Source of the DNA: an uncultured Clostridia bacterium
GTDB lineage: Bacteria > Bacillota > Clostridia > Oscillospirales > Ruminococcaceae
DNA: 64,000 nucleotides
NCBI GenBank assembly: GCA_944382875.1
Contig: CALWNQ010000005.1
Location: 81,998-145,997, forward strand
Direction of reading: 5' to 3'
Made by a program: the position numbers and the translations under genes. A model generated the notes under the pieces. It had not been told where the DNA came from. It saw only the letters and a program-made list of their open reading frames with translations, and made no database searches. This document shows positions 7,868-17,378 of this stretch, piece after piece (the first letter of the stretch is position 1; the number at the start of each line of letters is the position of its first letter).

Positions 7868-9577
7868 ATGGAGAATTTGCACATCATGTCTTTTTCTATC
7901 AACTCCTGGCGGGAAGGAACGGCACAAAATGCATGGGAATATTTTGGCTGCCACCGTGAAAACGGGGCAACGGTATTCCGTGTCTGGGCACCGGGAGCCC
8001 GGGCTGTGTATGTAACCGGTTCTTTTTGCGGATGGGATCCGCACCGCCATATCGCAGAAGAAATTGCACCGGACATTTATCAGTGTGTCTTAAGCGGTAT
8101 ATCCCAGTATGAAACCTATAAATATGTGCTGATTACCGAAAACGGAACCGAGCTTTACAAATCCGATCCCTTTGCGTTCCACGCGGAAACGCCGCCGGCC
8201 AACGCGTCCAAGGTTTATTACCCGCCGGACTACGAATGGAACGATCAGAAATGGATCGCAAAACGCAAAACCAGCGAACAGCCTTTAAGCATCTATCAAA
8301 TCCATGCCGGATCTTTCCGTACCTATGCCAACGGAGAGGTTTTAAACTACCGGAAGCTGGGCGAGGAAGCGGTTGCCCATCTGAAAACGCTGGGGTTCAC
8401 CCATCTTGGACTGATGCCGCTCACCGAACACCTGGATACCGCTTCGGGCGGGCGAAATCCCACCGGATTTTTTGCCCTGACTTCCCGTTACGGCGTGCCG
8501 CGGGATTTCTGCCGGATGGTGGAGCTGCTGCATCAGGCCGATATCGGCGTCTTCATGGATTTCTGCCTGCTGGGCTTTCCGAAAGACGATTTTGGGCTGT
8601 CTGATTTTGCGGGGCATCACTGCTATGAAAGCGAATGCCGGAACAACTGGTGTTTCTTTGATTTTGAAAAACCGGAGGTCAGAAGTTTCCTCTTTTCTTC
8701 TGCCAACTACTTTCTTCGGAATTTCCATCTGGACGGCCTGCGAATCCTTTATGCGGAGGAAATTGCCAGACATCCCGGCGGAACCCAGTTCCTGTGCGAT
8801 TTCTGCCGCCTGATTTCCGCCGAATTCCCGGATGTGATTCTGGCGGGCGGCGCTTCGGATGTCGGATTCCATCGGACGCTCAACTCCGCCATGGCAGGCG
8901 CTGTGATGGATCTCGCCTGCGGAAAGGAAACTGTCCTGCCGCTTCCCGAACAGAACTGCATCCAGCAGCTTGACCTGGATCTCACCCGTTCGGAAACGCT
9001 GATTTCCAGGATGCCGGGCAGCTACGATGAAAAGTTTTCCCGGCTGCGCGCCGTACTTGCCTTCCTGATGGCGCTTCCCGGCAGCAAGCTCTGGCTGATG
9101 GGAAACGAATTTGCCCAGTTTGAAGTCTGGTCCCCCTGGCATGAGCTGGACTGGCTGCTGCTCGATTACGACATGCACCGCCGCTTTTTGGCCATGTCCC
9201 GGCGGCTGAGCAACTTTTACCGTAAAACCGCTGCCATTTGGGAAGAAACGCCCATGGAGCAGCATTTTACCGTCATTGATCCCCACGGGGTGCCGGGCGT
9301 GCGGGGCTTTATCCGGAAGGACAGCAACGGCAACCAAATTTTTGTCCTTTCTAACTTCTCGGACCAGCCAGTCAGCCCTTTCGTCACCGGTGTGGAAAAA
9401 CGCGGCAAGTACGCCGAGCTTTTCAGCACCGATGAGCTCCAATACGGAGGAGAAGGCCGGAGCAGCGGCGTGAATTTTGCACGGCTGCGCCCGGCGGATG
9501 GGCAGCCCTACTGCATCGAAGCTGAGCTGCCGCCCCGTTCCACCGTCTACCTTTATAAGGCGGCTGGTCTGAAATAA
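7868..9577 (+). CDS. Glycogen branching enzyme homologue, probably catalytically inactive
   Basis: 569 aa, with a CBM48-like N-terminus (TVFRVWAPGARAVYV), a GH13 barrel and a C-terminal beta domain as in GlgB. The overall match to GlgB is clear (RMPG, LWLMGNEFAQF, LDWLLLD). Against E. coli GlgB by eye, the nucleophile in RVDAV is replaced (RILYA, Leu294), the acid/base Glu of AEEST is replaced (AGGAS, Gly327), the His of DWVPGHF is lost (DFCLLGF), and the SHDE motif is degraded, keeping at most one Asp. It leads an operon with intact glgC, glgD and glgA. The frame is undamaged, so it is maintained as a protein, perhaps a non-catalytic glucan-binding or scaffold subunit. An alternative start is at 7886. 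Confidence 0.8.
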   Translation: MENLHIMSFSINSWREGTAQNAWEYFGCHRENGATVFRVWAPGARAVYVTGSFCGWDPHRHIAEEIAPDIYQCVLSGISQYETYKYVLITENGTELYKSDPFAFHAETPPANASKVYYPPDYEWNDQKWIAKRKTSEQPLSIYQIHAGSFRTYANGEVLNYRKLGEEAVAHLKTLGFTHLGLMPLTEHLDTASGGRNPTGFFALTSRYGVPRDFCRMVELLHQADIGVFMDFCLLGFPKDDFGLSDFAGHHCYESECRNNWCFFDFEKPEVRSFLFSSANYFLRNFHLDGLRILYAEEIARHPGGTQFLCDFCRLISAEFPDVILAGGASDVGFHRTLNSAMAGAVMDLACGKETVLPLPEQNCIQQLDLDLTRSETLISRMPGSYDEKFSRLRAVLAFLMALPGSKLWLMGNEFAQFEVWSPWHELDWLLLDYDMHRRFLAMSRRLSNFYRKTAAIWEETPMEQHFTVIDPHGVPGVRGFIRKDSNGNQIFVLSNFSDQPVSPFVTGVEKRGKYAELFSTDELQYGGEGRSSGVNFARLRPADGQPYCIEAELPPRSTVYLYKAAGLK

Positions 9578-9626
9578 TTTTGTCGTCGTTCCACAACCAT
9601 TATTATAAACAATGAGGTGTACCATC

Positions 9627-10832
9627 ATGAAACAGCAAAAAGAAATGATCACCATGCTTCTGGCAGGCGGCCAGGGCAGCCGGCTCTATGTCCTCACCAA
9701 GGAAGTAGCTAAGCCTGCTGTTCCGTTCGGCGGAAAGTACCGCATCATCGATTTCCCTCTTTCCAACTGTGCCAACTCCGGCATTGACACCGTCGGCGTC
9801 CTCACCCAGTATCGTCCCTTGGAACTGAACTCCTACATCGGCAACGGACAGCCCTGGGACCTTGACCGCATGAACGGCGGCGTGTACATCCTCCCCCCCT
9901 ATGCCACCGACAAGGACAGCCAGTGGTACAAAGGCACAGCCAACGCCATCTATCAGAACATCAACTTCATCGACCGCTACAACCCCGAAAACGTCCTGAT
10001 CCTCTCCGGTGACCATATCTACAAGATGGACTACGCCAAAATGCTGGCTTACCACAAGGAGAAAAAAGCGGACGCAACCATTGCGGTGCTGGATGTTTCC
10101 CTCGAGGAAGCAAGCCGCTTTGGCATTATGAATACCAACGACGACAACTCCATCTATGAATTTGAGGAAAAACCCAAACACCCCAAATCCACTAAAGCTT
10201 CGATGGGGATTTACATCTTTAACTGGCAAAAGCTTCGCCAGTACCTCATCGACGATGAAAACACTCCCGGCAGCTCCAACGACTTTGGCAAAAATATCAT
10301 CCCTGCCATGCTTGCCAACAAGGAGCGGATGTTTGCCTATCAGTTCAACGGCTACTGGAAAGATGTTGGAACCATTGAGAGCCTGTGGGAAGCCAACATG
10401 GATCTGCTGAACCCCAAATCCAACATCAACCTGGATTCCGACTGGCGTATCTTTGCCCGCAACGAGCCGCATCCGCCGCACTTTGTCGGCGATAAGGCGC
10501 AGATTGCCGAATCGATCGTATCCGAAGGCTGCGATATTAACGGCAAGCTCTGGTACACTGTCCTCTTCTCCGGCGTTACCGTTGAGGAAGGCGCCGAATT
10601 GAATTCCGCAGTTGTGATGAGCAATTCGGTAATCCAAAAGGGCGCTACTGTTAAATACGCCATTATCGCGGAAGACGCTATCATTGAAGAAGGTGCTGTT
10701 GTCGGTGATGATCCTTGCAACTGCTCGGATCCGTCTGAATGGGGCATCGCAGTAATCGGCCGCGGCGCCGTTGTCAAAAAGGGCCAGGTCGTCCGTCCCA
10801 AGGAAATGATCGAACCCGGCGCAAACCGCTGA
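9627..10832 (+). CDS. glgC: Glucose-1-phosphate adenylyltransferase, catalytic subunit GlgC
   Basis: 401 aa. It makes ADP-glucose from ATP and glucose-1-phosphate, the committed step of glycogen synthesis. The nucleotide-binding loop GGQGSRL and the following [19 protein letters not shown] are intact, as are [10 protein letters not shown], the FEEKP motif and GYWKDVGT. The C-terminal left-handed beta-helix is recognisable from its repeating hydrophobic hexapeptides. The ATG at 9627 is preferred to the in-frame ATG at 9612 because TGAGGTG sits at the right distance. GlgD follows 43 nt later; in Firmicutes the two form a mixed tetramer in which GlgC is the active partner. Confidence 0.95.
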   Translation: MKQQKEMITMLLAGGQGSRLYVLTKEVAKPAVPFGGKYRIIDFPLSNCANSGIDTVGVLTQYRPLELNSYIGNGQPWDLDRMNGGVYILPPYATDKDSQWYKGTANAIYQNINFIDRYNPENVLILSGDHIYKMDYAKMLAYHKEKKADATIAVLDVSLEEASRFGIMNTNDDNSIYEFEEKPKHPKSTKASMGIYIFNWQKLRQYLIDDENTPGSSNDFGKNIIPAMLANKERMFAYQFNGYWKDVGTIESLWEANMDLLNPKSNINLDSDWRIFARNEPHPPHFVGDKAQIAESIVSEGCDINGKLWYTVLFSGVTVEEGAELNSAVVMSNSVIQKGATVKYAIIAEDAIIEEGAVVGDDPCNCSDPSEWGIAVIGRGAVVKKGQVVRPKEMIEPGANR

Positions 10833-10875
10833 ATATCCGGAACGAAATGAGAAACAAGATGGAGGTACAACCACT

Positions 10876-11994
10876 ATGACTTCGAAAACCATATGTATTT
10901 TATTTGCCGAAAGCTACGGTGTTTCGCCTACCGAGCTGGCTGCGGAACGCACCCTTGCCACTGTCCCCTTTGCAGGGCGTTACCGCCTGATTGACTTTGT
11001 TCTCTCCTCTCTGGTCAAAGCCCGGATTGATGAAATCGGCGTCATTACCAAAGAACACTACGGCTCCTTAAGCGACCATCTCGGCTGGGGCAAGGACTGG
11101 GATCTGGACCGCAAAAACGGCGGTTTAAAAATCCTCACCCCCTTTACCAAAGCTGAATCCGCCAGCACCCGCAACCGCAGCAAGATCGACGCGCTGCTTT
11201 CGGTTAAACGCTTTATCGAAAAAGCGGACGCGGACTACATCATTCTCTCGGACAGCAACCTGGTCATGAATATCGACTTTGAATCGATGCTGCAGTATCA
11301 TGTCGACCGCGCCGCCGATATCACCGTGCTGTATCAGACCAAAGTCTGTCCCAACCACACCGGCTGCGTGATCGATATGGATGAATCCGGCTGCGTGATC
11401 GACGCTTACTATTCCTCCATCCAGCACATGGAACCACAGAACGCCGCTTTCGGTGTTTATATTATCAACAAATCCCTGCTCCTTTCGCTGCTTGACCGCG
11501 CTTACACCTTTGGTTGGGTGGACTTTGACCGCGACTTCATCACCAAAAACCTCAACAAGCTCAAGGTGTTCGGTTTTGCACACGAGGGATTCTCGGCTGT
11601 CATCAACACGGTTACCGATTACTATGATGCCAGCATGAAGGTTTTGAACCGTGAAACCCGCCACGAGCTGTTCTATGGGGATACCCCCATCTTCACCCGA
11701 GTGAAAAACTCTGTCCCCACCATCTATGGCTTTGACGGCAAGGTTTCCAACTCGCTGATTGCGGATGGATGCAAGATTGACGGCGAAATCAACAACTGCA
11801 TCATCTTCCGTGACGTTGTAGTCGAAAAAGGTGCCGTTCTCAACAACTGCATCATCATGCAGAATACCGTTATCCAAAGCGAAGCCCGTTTGAACTGCGT
11901 CATCACCGACAAGGATGTTGTCATCGGCGGCGGACATGCGCTTTCCGGTTATCAAACCTATCCCTTTGTCATCGCAAAAGGCCAGAATGTTTAA
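10876..11994 (+). CDS. glgD: GlgD, regulatory subunit of ADP-glucose pyrophosphorylase
   Basis: 372 aa. It is homologous to GlgC along its whole length, but the catalytic GGQGSRL loop is replaced (FAESYGVSPTEL), as in known GlgD proteins, while the later RYRLIDFVLSSL and the beta-helix end are kept. GlgD raises the activity of GlgC in a heterotetramer in Geobacillus and Ruminococcus (family knowledge). GGAGG lies 10 nt upstream of the ATG. A hairpin with a T-rich tail follows the stop, before glgA. Confidence 0.92.
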   Translation: MTSKTICILFAESYGVSPTELAAERTLATVPFAGRYRLIDFVLSSLVKARIDEIGVITKEHYGSLSDHLGWGKDWDLDRKNGGLKILTPFTKAESASTRNRSKIDALLSVKRFIEKADADYIILSDSNLVMNIDFESMLQYHVDRAADITVLYQTKVCPNHTGCVIDMDESGCVIDAYYSSIQHMEPQNAAFGVYIINKSLLLSLLDRAYTFGWVDFDRDFITKNLNKLKVFGFAHEGFSAVINTVTDYYDASMKVLNRETRHELFYGDTPIFTRVKNSVPTIYGFDGKVSNSLIADGCKIDGEINNCIIFRDVVVEKGAVLNNCIIMQNTVIQSEARLNCVITDKDVVIGGGHALSGYQTYPFVIAKGQNV

Positions 11995-12007
11995 AATTCG
12001 ATAAGAT

Positions 12008-12040
12008 AAGCGGGTTTTCCCGCCGCAAAACCCGCTTTTC
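12008..12040 (+). terminator. Terminator-like hairpin between glgD and glgA
   Basis: An 11-bp perfect stem AAGCGGGTTTT/AAAACCCGCTT (12008-12018 and 12027-12037) is followed by TTCCTTTCC. glgA starts only 30 nt later without an obvious promoter, so the hairpin may only reduce read-through or protect the upstream mRNA end. Confidence 0.6.
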
Positions 12041-12070
12041 CTTTCCTGCGGCGGAGAAAGAGGTTTTTCT

Positions 12071-13489
12071 ATGAAAATTCTGTTTGCGGCCAGCGAAGCG
12101 CTTCCTTTTATCAAGGTGGGCGGACTGGGCGACGTCATGGGGGCGCTCCCCAAAGAACTGGTCAAAAAAGGGATTGACGCCCGCGTTGTCATCCCGATGT
12201 ACTCTACCATGTCCCAGGCGATGCGAGACAAATGCACCTTTGAGAAATTTTTCTATTTCTCGCTGGGCTGGCGTTCCTGCTACTGCGGCATTTTCAAGGC
12301 GGAAGCCGACGGCGTCACCTACTACCTCATCGACAACGAACAGTATTTTAAGCGCGGCGGCACCTACGGCGAATTCGACGACGCCGAACGGTTTGCGTTC
12401 TTCTCCAAAGCCGTCCTGGAAATCCTCCCCCAGATTGACTTTTTCCCGGACATCATCCATGCCAATGACTGGCACACCGCATTGGTTCCGGTGTATCTGG
12501 ATACCCAGTTCCGCTCTGTGCCCGGATATGGCTCGATTAAAACGGTCTTTTCCATCCACAATATCGAGTTCCAGGGCAAGTATGACATGTCGATCCTGGA
12601 ATCTGTATTCGGCATCTATCCTTCCCAGAGCTCGCTGCTCGAATTTGATGGCTGCCTCAATCTCATGAAAGGCGCCATCGAGTGCTCCAATGTGGTCACC
12701 ACCGTTTCTCGCAGCTACGCCAAGGAGATCCTCGATCCTTACTTCTCCTTTGGCCTGCACCCGATTCTCGAAGCCCGCCAGTACAAGATTCATGGCATCG
12801 TCAACGGCATCGACACGGAGGTTTTCAATCCCGAAACCGATCCGTACATCAAAACCAACTACTCCCTGAAAACCCGCGGCAGCAAACGCTTTGACAAAAA
12901 AGCACTCCAGCAGGAAGTGGGCCTCCCCGAAATTTCTGACGTGCCGGTTCTGGGACTGGTCACCCGTTTAACTCCCCAAAAAGGCATCGACCTCTTTGAG
13001 CCGATTATGGCCGAACTGATGGAGATGGATGTGCAGGTGGTCGTTTTAGGCAACGGATACGCGGATTATGAAAACTATTTCAAATACTGCGACTTTACCT
13101 ATCACGACAAATTCCGCGCCATCATCAAATTCTCGGCGCCTCTGGCCCAGCGGATCTATGCCGGCGCCGACATCTTCCTCATGCCCTCCAAGTCGGAGCC
13201 CTGTGGACTTGCCCAGATGATTGCCATGCGGTACGGCACCATCCCGGTTGTACACGCTGTCGGCGGCTTAAAAGACACCGTAATTCCCTTTAACGCCGAA
13301 ACCGGTGAAGGAAACGGCGTCAACTTCCAGACCTTTAACGCCAACGACATGCTCGACGCCATCAAACGCGCCATTGCCATCTGGTCGGACAAGGACCAGC
13401 GCAAGACCATTATGAGCAACGCCATGTCGGGGGATTATTCCTGGAAGACTTCCGCAGACGAATACCTCAAAATCTACGAAAGCCTGTAA
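12071..13489 (+). CDS. glgA: Glycogen synthase (ADP-glucose type, GT5)
   Basis: 472 aa, normal for bacterial GlgA. The N-terminal KVGGLGDVMGALP loop holds the Lys-x-Gly-Gly that contacts ADP-glucose. HANDWHTALVP, VNGIDTEVFNP, GLVTRLTPQKG and the C-terminal PSKSEPCGLAQMIAMRYG (catalytic Glu region) are all intact. It extends alpha-1,4-glucan chains using the ADP-glucose made by GlgC/GlgD upstream. The ATG follows GGAGAAAGAGG. A strong terminator closes the transcript. Confidence 0.95.
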   Translation: MKILFAASEALPFIKVGGLGDVMGALPKELVKKGIDARVVIPMYSTMSQAMRDKCTFEKFFYFSLGWRSCYCGIFKAEADGVTYYLIDNEQYFKRGGTYGEFDDAERFAFFSKAVLEILPQIDFFPDIIHANDWHTALVPVYLDTQFRSVPGYGSIKTVFSIHNIEFQGKYDMSILESVFGIYPSQSSLLEFDGCLNLMKGAIECSNVVTTVSRSYAKEILDPYFSFGLHPILEARQYKIHGIVNGIDTEVFNPETDPYIKTNYSLKTRGSKRFDKKALQQEVGLPEISDVPVLGLVTRLTPQKGIDLFEPIMAELMEMDVQVVVLGNGYADYENYFKYCDFTYHDKFRAIIKFSAPLAQRIYAGADIFLMPSKSEPCGLAQMIAMRYGTIPVVHAVGGLKDTVIPFNAETGEGNGVNFQTFNANDMLDAIKRAIAIWSDKDQRKTIMSNAMSGDYSWKTSADEYLKIYESL

Positions 13490-13502
13490 CTTCCGGCGTC
13501 CA

Positions 13503-13537
13503 ATACCCGGCTCATCCGCAGGGCCGGGTATTTTTCT
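13503..13537 (+). terminator. Terminator of glgA
   Basis: A 9-bp stem ATACCCGGC/GCCGGGTAT (13503-13511 and 13523-13531) is followed by TTTTTC and a further T run. Confidence 0.85.
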
Positions 13538-13642
13538 GCTTTTTTTCACCGAAAGACACTGTGCGCCCTTCCGGCACAAAAATTTGATTCATGTTTTCTA
13601 AAAAATGGGAACTGCACCGGAATTTCTCGGTGTTTTCCCCGA

Positions 13643-13671
13643 TTGTTTTTTTAATAGGATCATAGTAAAAT
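13643..13671 (+). promoter_or_regulatory. Promoter of glgP
   Basis: TTGTTT (13643-13648), a 17-nt spacer and TAAAAT (13666-13671). glgP therefore appears to be transcribed apart from the biosynthetic genes. Confidence 0.65.
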
Positions 13672-13770
13672 AGAATTAGGTCCCTGCGCTATTTTTTTTC
13701 GTTATCTCTCCGGCAATTCACGGCTTGCAGGGCAAAAATTGAACCATAGATTAGAGAAAGGGGATTTTGC

Positions 13771-16164
13771 ATGAACTCATCCGTTGCCAGCCTCAAAGAA
13801 GAGCTGATCCAGACGTTGAAAACCAAATATGGTTATTCTCCGGAAGAAGCTACAGACCGTCAGATGTACGGCACCGTCCTGATGGTGGTGCAGTCCATCC
13901 TCACCCACAAACGCGCCGACTACCTGGATTCCTTAAAAAAGAACGACAAGAAACGCATCTACTATATGTCGATGGAATTTCTGGTGGGACGATCGCTCAA
14001 AAACAATCTCTATAACCTGAACATCCAGAAAGAAATGGAACAGGCGGTTTCCGAACTTGGCTTTGACCTGAACACCATTTATGAAATGGAACCGGATCCC
14101 GGCCTTGGTAACGGCGGCCTCGGACGGCTTGCAAGCTGCTATATGGACGCTGCGACTACCCTCGAATACCCCATCACCGGATTTTCCATCCGCTACGAAT
14201 TTGGTATTTTCAAACAGAAAATCGTGGACGGCTGGCAGATGGAATTCCCCGACGACTGGCTGGAAATGGGCGGCTTCTGGCTCACCCCCCGCAACGACGA
14301 AGCTGTTGAAGTGCACTTTGACGGCCGGGTGGAAGAAAAGTGGAGTGAGCACGGCCTCACTACCATCCACCGCGATTACTACAATGTCCGTGCAGTACCG
14401 TATGACCTGATGATCTCCGGCAAGGACAGCAAAGCAGTAAACTGCCTGCGTCTTTGGCGTGCAGAAGCACCCAACCGCTTTGATATGTATCCTTTCTCCC
14501 GCGGCGAATATGTCAAGTCGATGGAAGAGGATGTTAAAGCGGAAACGATTTCCAAAGTTCTTTATCCCGCTGACGACCACATCGAGGGCAAGCGCCTGCG
14601 CTTAAAACAGCAGTATTTCTTCGTCAGCGCCTCCCTCCAGACCATCGTGCGGGAGCATCTGCGCAATCACTCCACCCTTGATTCCCTGCCGGAACATGCC
14701 GTCATCCACATCAACGACACCCATCCGGCTCTCTGTGTGCCGGAGCTGATGCGGATCTTGCTGGATGAATGCGGCTACGAATGGGAGCAGGCTTGGGAGA
14801 TCACCTGCCGCACCCTGGCCTACACCAACCACACTGTTATGAGCGAAGCGCTGGAGCGCTGGGACATCAACCTGTTCCGGCAGCACCTGCCCCGTATCAC
14901 CAGCATTATCGAGGAAATCGACCGCCGTTTCTGCAAGGACGTCTTTGAATTCCACCCGGAAAAACGCGCCCAGCTCGGCTCGATGGCCATCATTGGCGAC
15001 GGCCAGATCCGGATGGCAAACCTCTGTGTCATCGCCTGCTTTTCGGTCAACGGCGTTTCCAAGCTGCACTCCGATATTCTGAAAGAAGATCTGTTCAAGG
15101 ACTACAACGATATCTTCCCCGGCAAACTCACCAATGTGACCAACGGTATCGCGGCGCGGCGCTGGCTTTGTCAAGATAATCCTCTGCTGACCGACTATAT
15201 CACCGAATTGATCGGCGATGGCTTTGTTCATGACCTGAGCCAACTGGAAAAACTCAAGGATTTTGTCGACGATCGTCAGGTTCTCCGCCGGATTGCGGAA
15301 ATCAAGCTTGAAAACAAAAAAATGCTGGCAAAATATATCTCCTCCGCCAACGGCATCAAGGTAGATCCCACCTCGCTGTTTGATGTGCAGGTGAAACGTC
15401 TTCACGAATATAAACGCCAGCTAATGAACGCCCTGCACATCTGCTACCTCTATCTGCAGATCAAAAACCACGGTATGACCATTGAGCCGCACACCTTCCT
15501 GTTCGGCGCAAAGGCTTCCCCTGGATACCACATGGCGAAAGAAATCATCCGCTTTATCTGCGCGCTCGGCGATGTCATCAACCGCGATCCCGCAACCAAG
15601 GGAATGCTGAAGGTTATTTTCCTGGAGGACTATAAGGTTTCTCTGGCCGAAAAAATCTACCCGGCGGCCGAAATCAGCGAACAGATTTCTCAGGCGGGCA
15701 AGGAAGCTTCCGGTACCGGCAATATGAAGATGATGCTCAACGGCGCCATCACACTGGGCACCATGGACGGCGCCAATATCGAAATTTACGACGCTGTCGG
15801 CAAGGATAACATCTTCATTTTCGGCATGAACACCGAAGAGGTTAACCGCACCCGTGCAAACGGATACAGCCCCCGCGCCATTTATGATTCCAACCCCTAT
15901 ATCCGGGAAGTCATCGACTTTATGCGCAGCGGCGGACTGGATGGAAAGAACTTTGATTCCATCATCCAGTATCTGCTCAACAACGACACTTATATGTCGC
16001 TGGCGGACTTTGAAAGCTACCGCCAGATTCATGAGCGCGTCAATGAAGTCTACCGCAATCCCGACGAATGGAACCGTATGTCGCTCCTCAACGTCGCCGG
16101 CTCCGGCATTTTCTCAGCCGACCGCTCGATTCAGGATTACGTCCGCGATATCTGGTACCGCTAA
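13771..16164 (+). CDS. glgP: Glycogen/maltodextrin phosphorylase
   Basis: 797 aa, full length for the GT35 family. It releases glucose-1-phosphate from the non-reducing ends of alpha-1,4-glucans in the cytoplasm. Seen in the sequence: MEFLVGRSLKNN, the long glycine-rich GLGNGGLGRLASCYMDA, NDTHPAL, VTNGIAARRWL, KRLHEYKRQLMNAL and the pyridoxal-phosphate lysine in EASGTGNMKMMLNGA. The start has AGAAAGGGG upstream. It has its own promoter after the glgA terminator and ends in a bidirectional terminator. Confidence 0.95.
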   Translation: MNSSVASLKEELIQTLKTKYGYSPEEATDRQMYGTVLMVVQSILTHKRADYLDSLKKNDKKRIYYMSMEFLVGRSLKNNLYNLNIQKEMEQAVSELGFDLNTIYEMEPDPGLGNGGLGRLASCYMDAATTLEYPITGFSIRYEFGIFKQKIVDGWQMEFPDDWLEMGGFWLTPRNDEAVEVHFDGRVEEKWSEHGLTTIHRDYYNVRAVPYDLMISGKDSKAVNCLRLWRAEAPNRFDMYPFSRGEYVKSMEEDVKAETISKVLYPADDHIEGKRLRLKQQYFFVSASLQTIVREHLRNHSTLDSLPEHAVIHINDTHPALCVPELMRILLDECGYEWEQAWEITCRTLAYTNHTVMSEALERWDINLFRQHLPRITSIIEEIDRRFCKDVFEFHPEKRAQLGSMAIIGDGQIRMANLCVIACFSVNGVSKLHSDILKEDLFKDYNDIFPGKLTNVTNGIAARRWLCQDNPLLTDYITELIGDGFVHDLSQLEKLKDFVDDRQVLRRIAEIKLENKKMLAKYISSANGIKVDPTSLFDVQVKRLHEYKRQLMNALHICYLYLQIKNHGMTIEPHTFLFGAKASPGYHMAKEIIRFICALGDVINRDPATKGMLKVIFLEDYKVSLAEKIYPAAEISEQISQAGKEASGTGNMKMMLNGAITLGTMDGANIEIYDAVGKDNIFIFGMNTEEVNRTRANGYSPRAIYDSNPYIREVIDFMRSGGLDGKNFDSIIQYLLNNDTYMSLADFESYRQIHERVNEVYRNPDEWNRMSLLNVAGSGIFSADRSIQDYVRDIWYR

Positions 16165-16170
16165 ACCACA

Positions 16171-16213
16171 AAAGAAAGCCAGGTTCTGCAATTCCGCAGA
16201 ATCTGGCTCTTTT
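16171..16213. terminator. Bidirectional terminator between glgP and the methyltransferase gene
   Basis: Imperfect 13-bp stem (16177-16189 and 16196-16208), with a T-rich tail on the plus strand and AAAG/CTTT flanks that also give T on the minus strand. It lies between converging genes. Confidence 0.75.
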
Positions 16214-16223
16214 CATGCCGGTT

Positions 16224-16970
16224 TTATTTCCTGTGCTTTGCCACATAGACAAGCCGCTGGGAATCCGGCTTCGGCGGCTCGGTGGAATCTTCATGATAGA
16301 CGGCACAAAGGGTGAGCCCCGCCTGTTCCAAAGCAGCCAGCACCTGCTCATGGGTATAAGCCCGCTCGGCAAAGCTTTCTTCCATCCGCTCATATAAACC
16401 ATCTTCCGCCTCGGCAAAGATGGTGAGGTCCATCTGCACCACATCGTCAGGAAGGAGAGTGTTCTGCCAGGCACAGTAAACCTCATCATAATCATAGGTA
16501 AAAACGTTGTTGGCCAAAATTTGCCGGTGCTTGTAACAGCTGTTCAGGTCGAAAACAAACACCCCATCCGGGTGCAGGAACAGCGCCGTCCGGGCAATGG
16601 CCTTGCAGAAATCAGCGTAGTCGGTCAGATGATTGAGGGTGTCCAGCGCCGATACCGCCGCATCTACCGTCCCGTAGAGATCCAGTTCGGTCATCTCCTG
16701 ACAGATATAGGTGATATCCCGGCCGCTTTCCATCTTTTTCTGCTGGGCAGCCCAAAGCATTTCCTCTGAGTTATCCGCGCCGATAACATCGTACCCCAGC
16801 GCTGCCAGCTCCTCCGACAGCGAACCGGTACCGCAGCCCAAATCCAGCAGAATTCCCCGCTTTGCACCGTGCAACCGGAGGATCCGGTCAAAATAGTCCG
16901 CTCTCGATTTATAATCAATCTCCGAGGTCAGCAGATCGTAAACTTCCGCAAATGGTCCATAATGACTCAT
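16224..16970 (-). CDS. Class I SAM-dependent methyltransferase
   Basis: 248 aa. Motif I is clear (ILLDLGCGTGSLSEEL), followed by the acidic motif II (VIGADNSEEML), a motif III-like DAAVSALDTLNHL and the FVFDLNSCYK strand. The substrate cannot be told from the sequence. The start overlaps the stop of the YerC gene by 4 nt (ATGA), so the two are translated together. Confidence 0.85.
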   Translation of the reverse strand: MSHYGPFAEVYDLLTSEIDYKSRADYFDRILRLHGAKRGILLDLGCGTGSLSEELAALGYDVIGADNSEEMLWAAQQKKMESGRDITYICQEMTELDLYGTVDAAVSALDTLNHLTDYADFCKAIARTALFLHPDGVFVFDLNSCYKHRQILANNVFTYDYDEVYCAWQNTLLPDDVVQMDLTIFAEAEDGLYERMEESFAERAYTHEQVLAALEQAGLTLCAVYHEDSTEPPKPDSQRLVYVAKHRK

Positions 16971-17275
16971 TTGGTTTCGGCCTCATTTTTTTCGTTCAGG
17001 CGTTTGAAAATCTCGGCGTAGCCATCACACCCATAGTGCAGCGAGCGGTTCACCCGGCTGATGGTGGCGGTAGAAGCTCCGGTTTCGGCAACGATATCGC
17101 TGTACACCTTGTTCTCGCTCAGCATTTTGGCCACATGAATCCGCTGCGCCAGCGCTTTCAGCTCCTGAACCGTGCAGAGATCTTCAAAAAACTTATAACA
17201 TTCTTCCATATCCCGCAGCTCCAACACCGCCTGGAACAGAAACTCCACATTGAATTCTTTCAGCTTCTCGTTCAT
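16967..17275 (-). CDS. YerC/YecD family TrpR-like DNA-binding protein
   Basis: 102 aa, the usual length of this family. The Trp-repressor-like fold is shown by DLCTVQELKALAQRIHVAKML and the helix-turn-helix VYSDIVAETGASTATISRVNRSL. It is widespread in Firmicutes, with little known about its targets. It is the first gene of a two-gene operon with the methyltransferase. Confidence 0.85.
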   Translation of the reverse strand: MNEKLKEFNVEFLFQAVLELRDMEECYKFFEDLCTVQELKALAQRIHVAKMLSENKVYSDIVAETGASTATISRVNRSLHYGCDGYAEIFKRLNEKNEAETK

Positions 17276-17323
17276 ATCCGCCAGTCCTTTTCTGTAAATT
17301 TGGGAACACTCCCATTCTCTTTG

Positions 17324-17352
17324 ATTTTAACACATCACAGTGTGAAAAGCAA
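17324..17352 (-). promoter_or_regulatory. Promoter of the YerC-methyltransferase operon
   Basis: On the minus strand, TTGCTT (17347-17352), a 17-nt spacer and TAAAAT (17324-17329). Confidence 0.5.
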
Positions 17353-17378
17353 CTATTTTCCGGGATTTTCTGCGCAAA

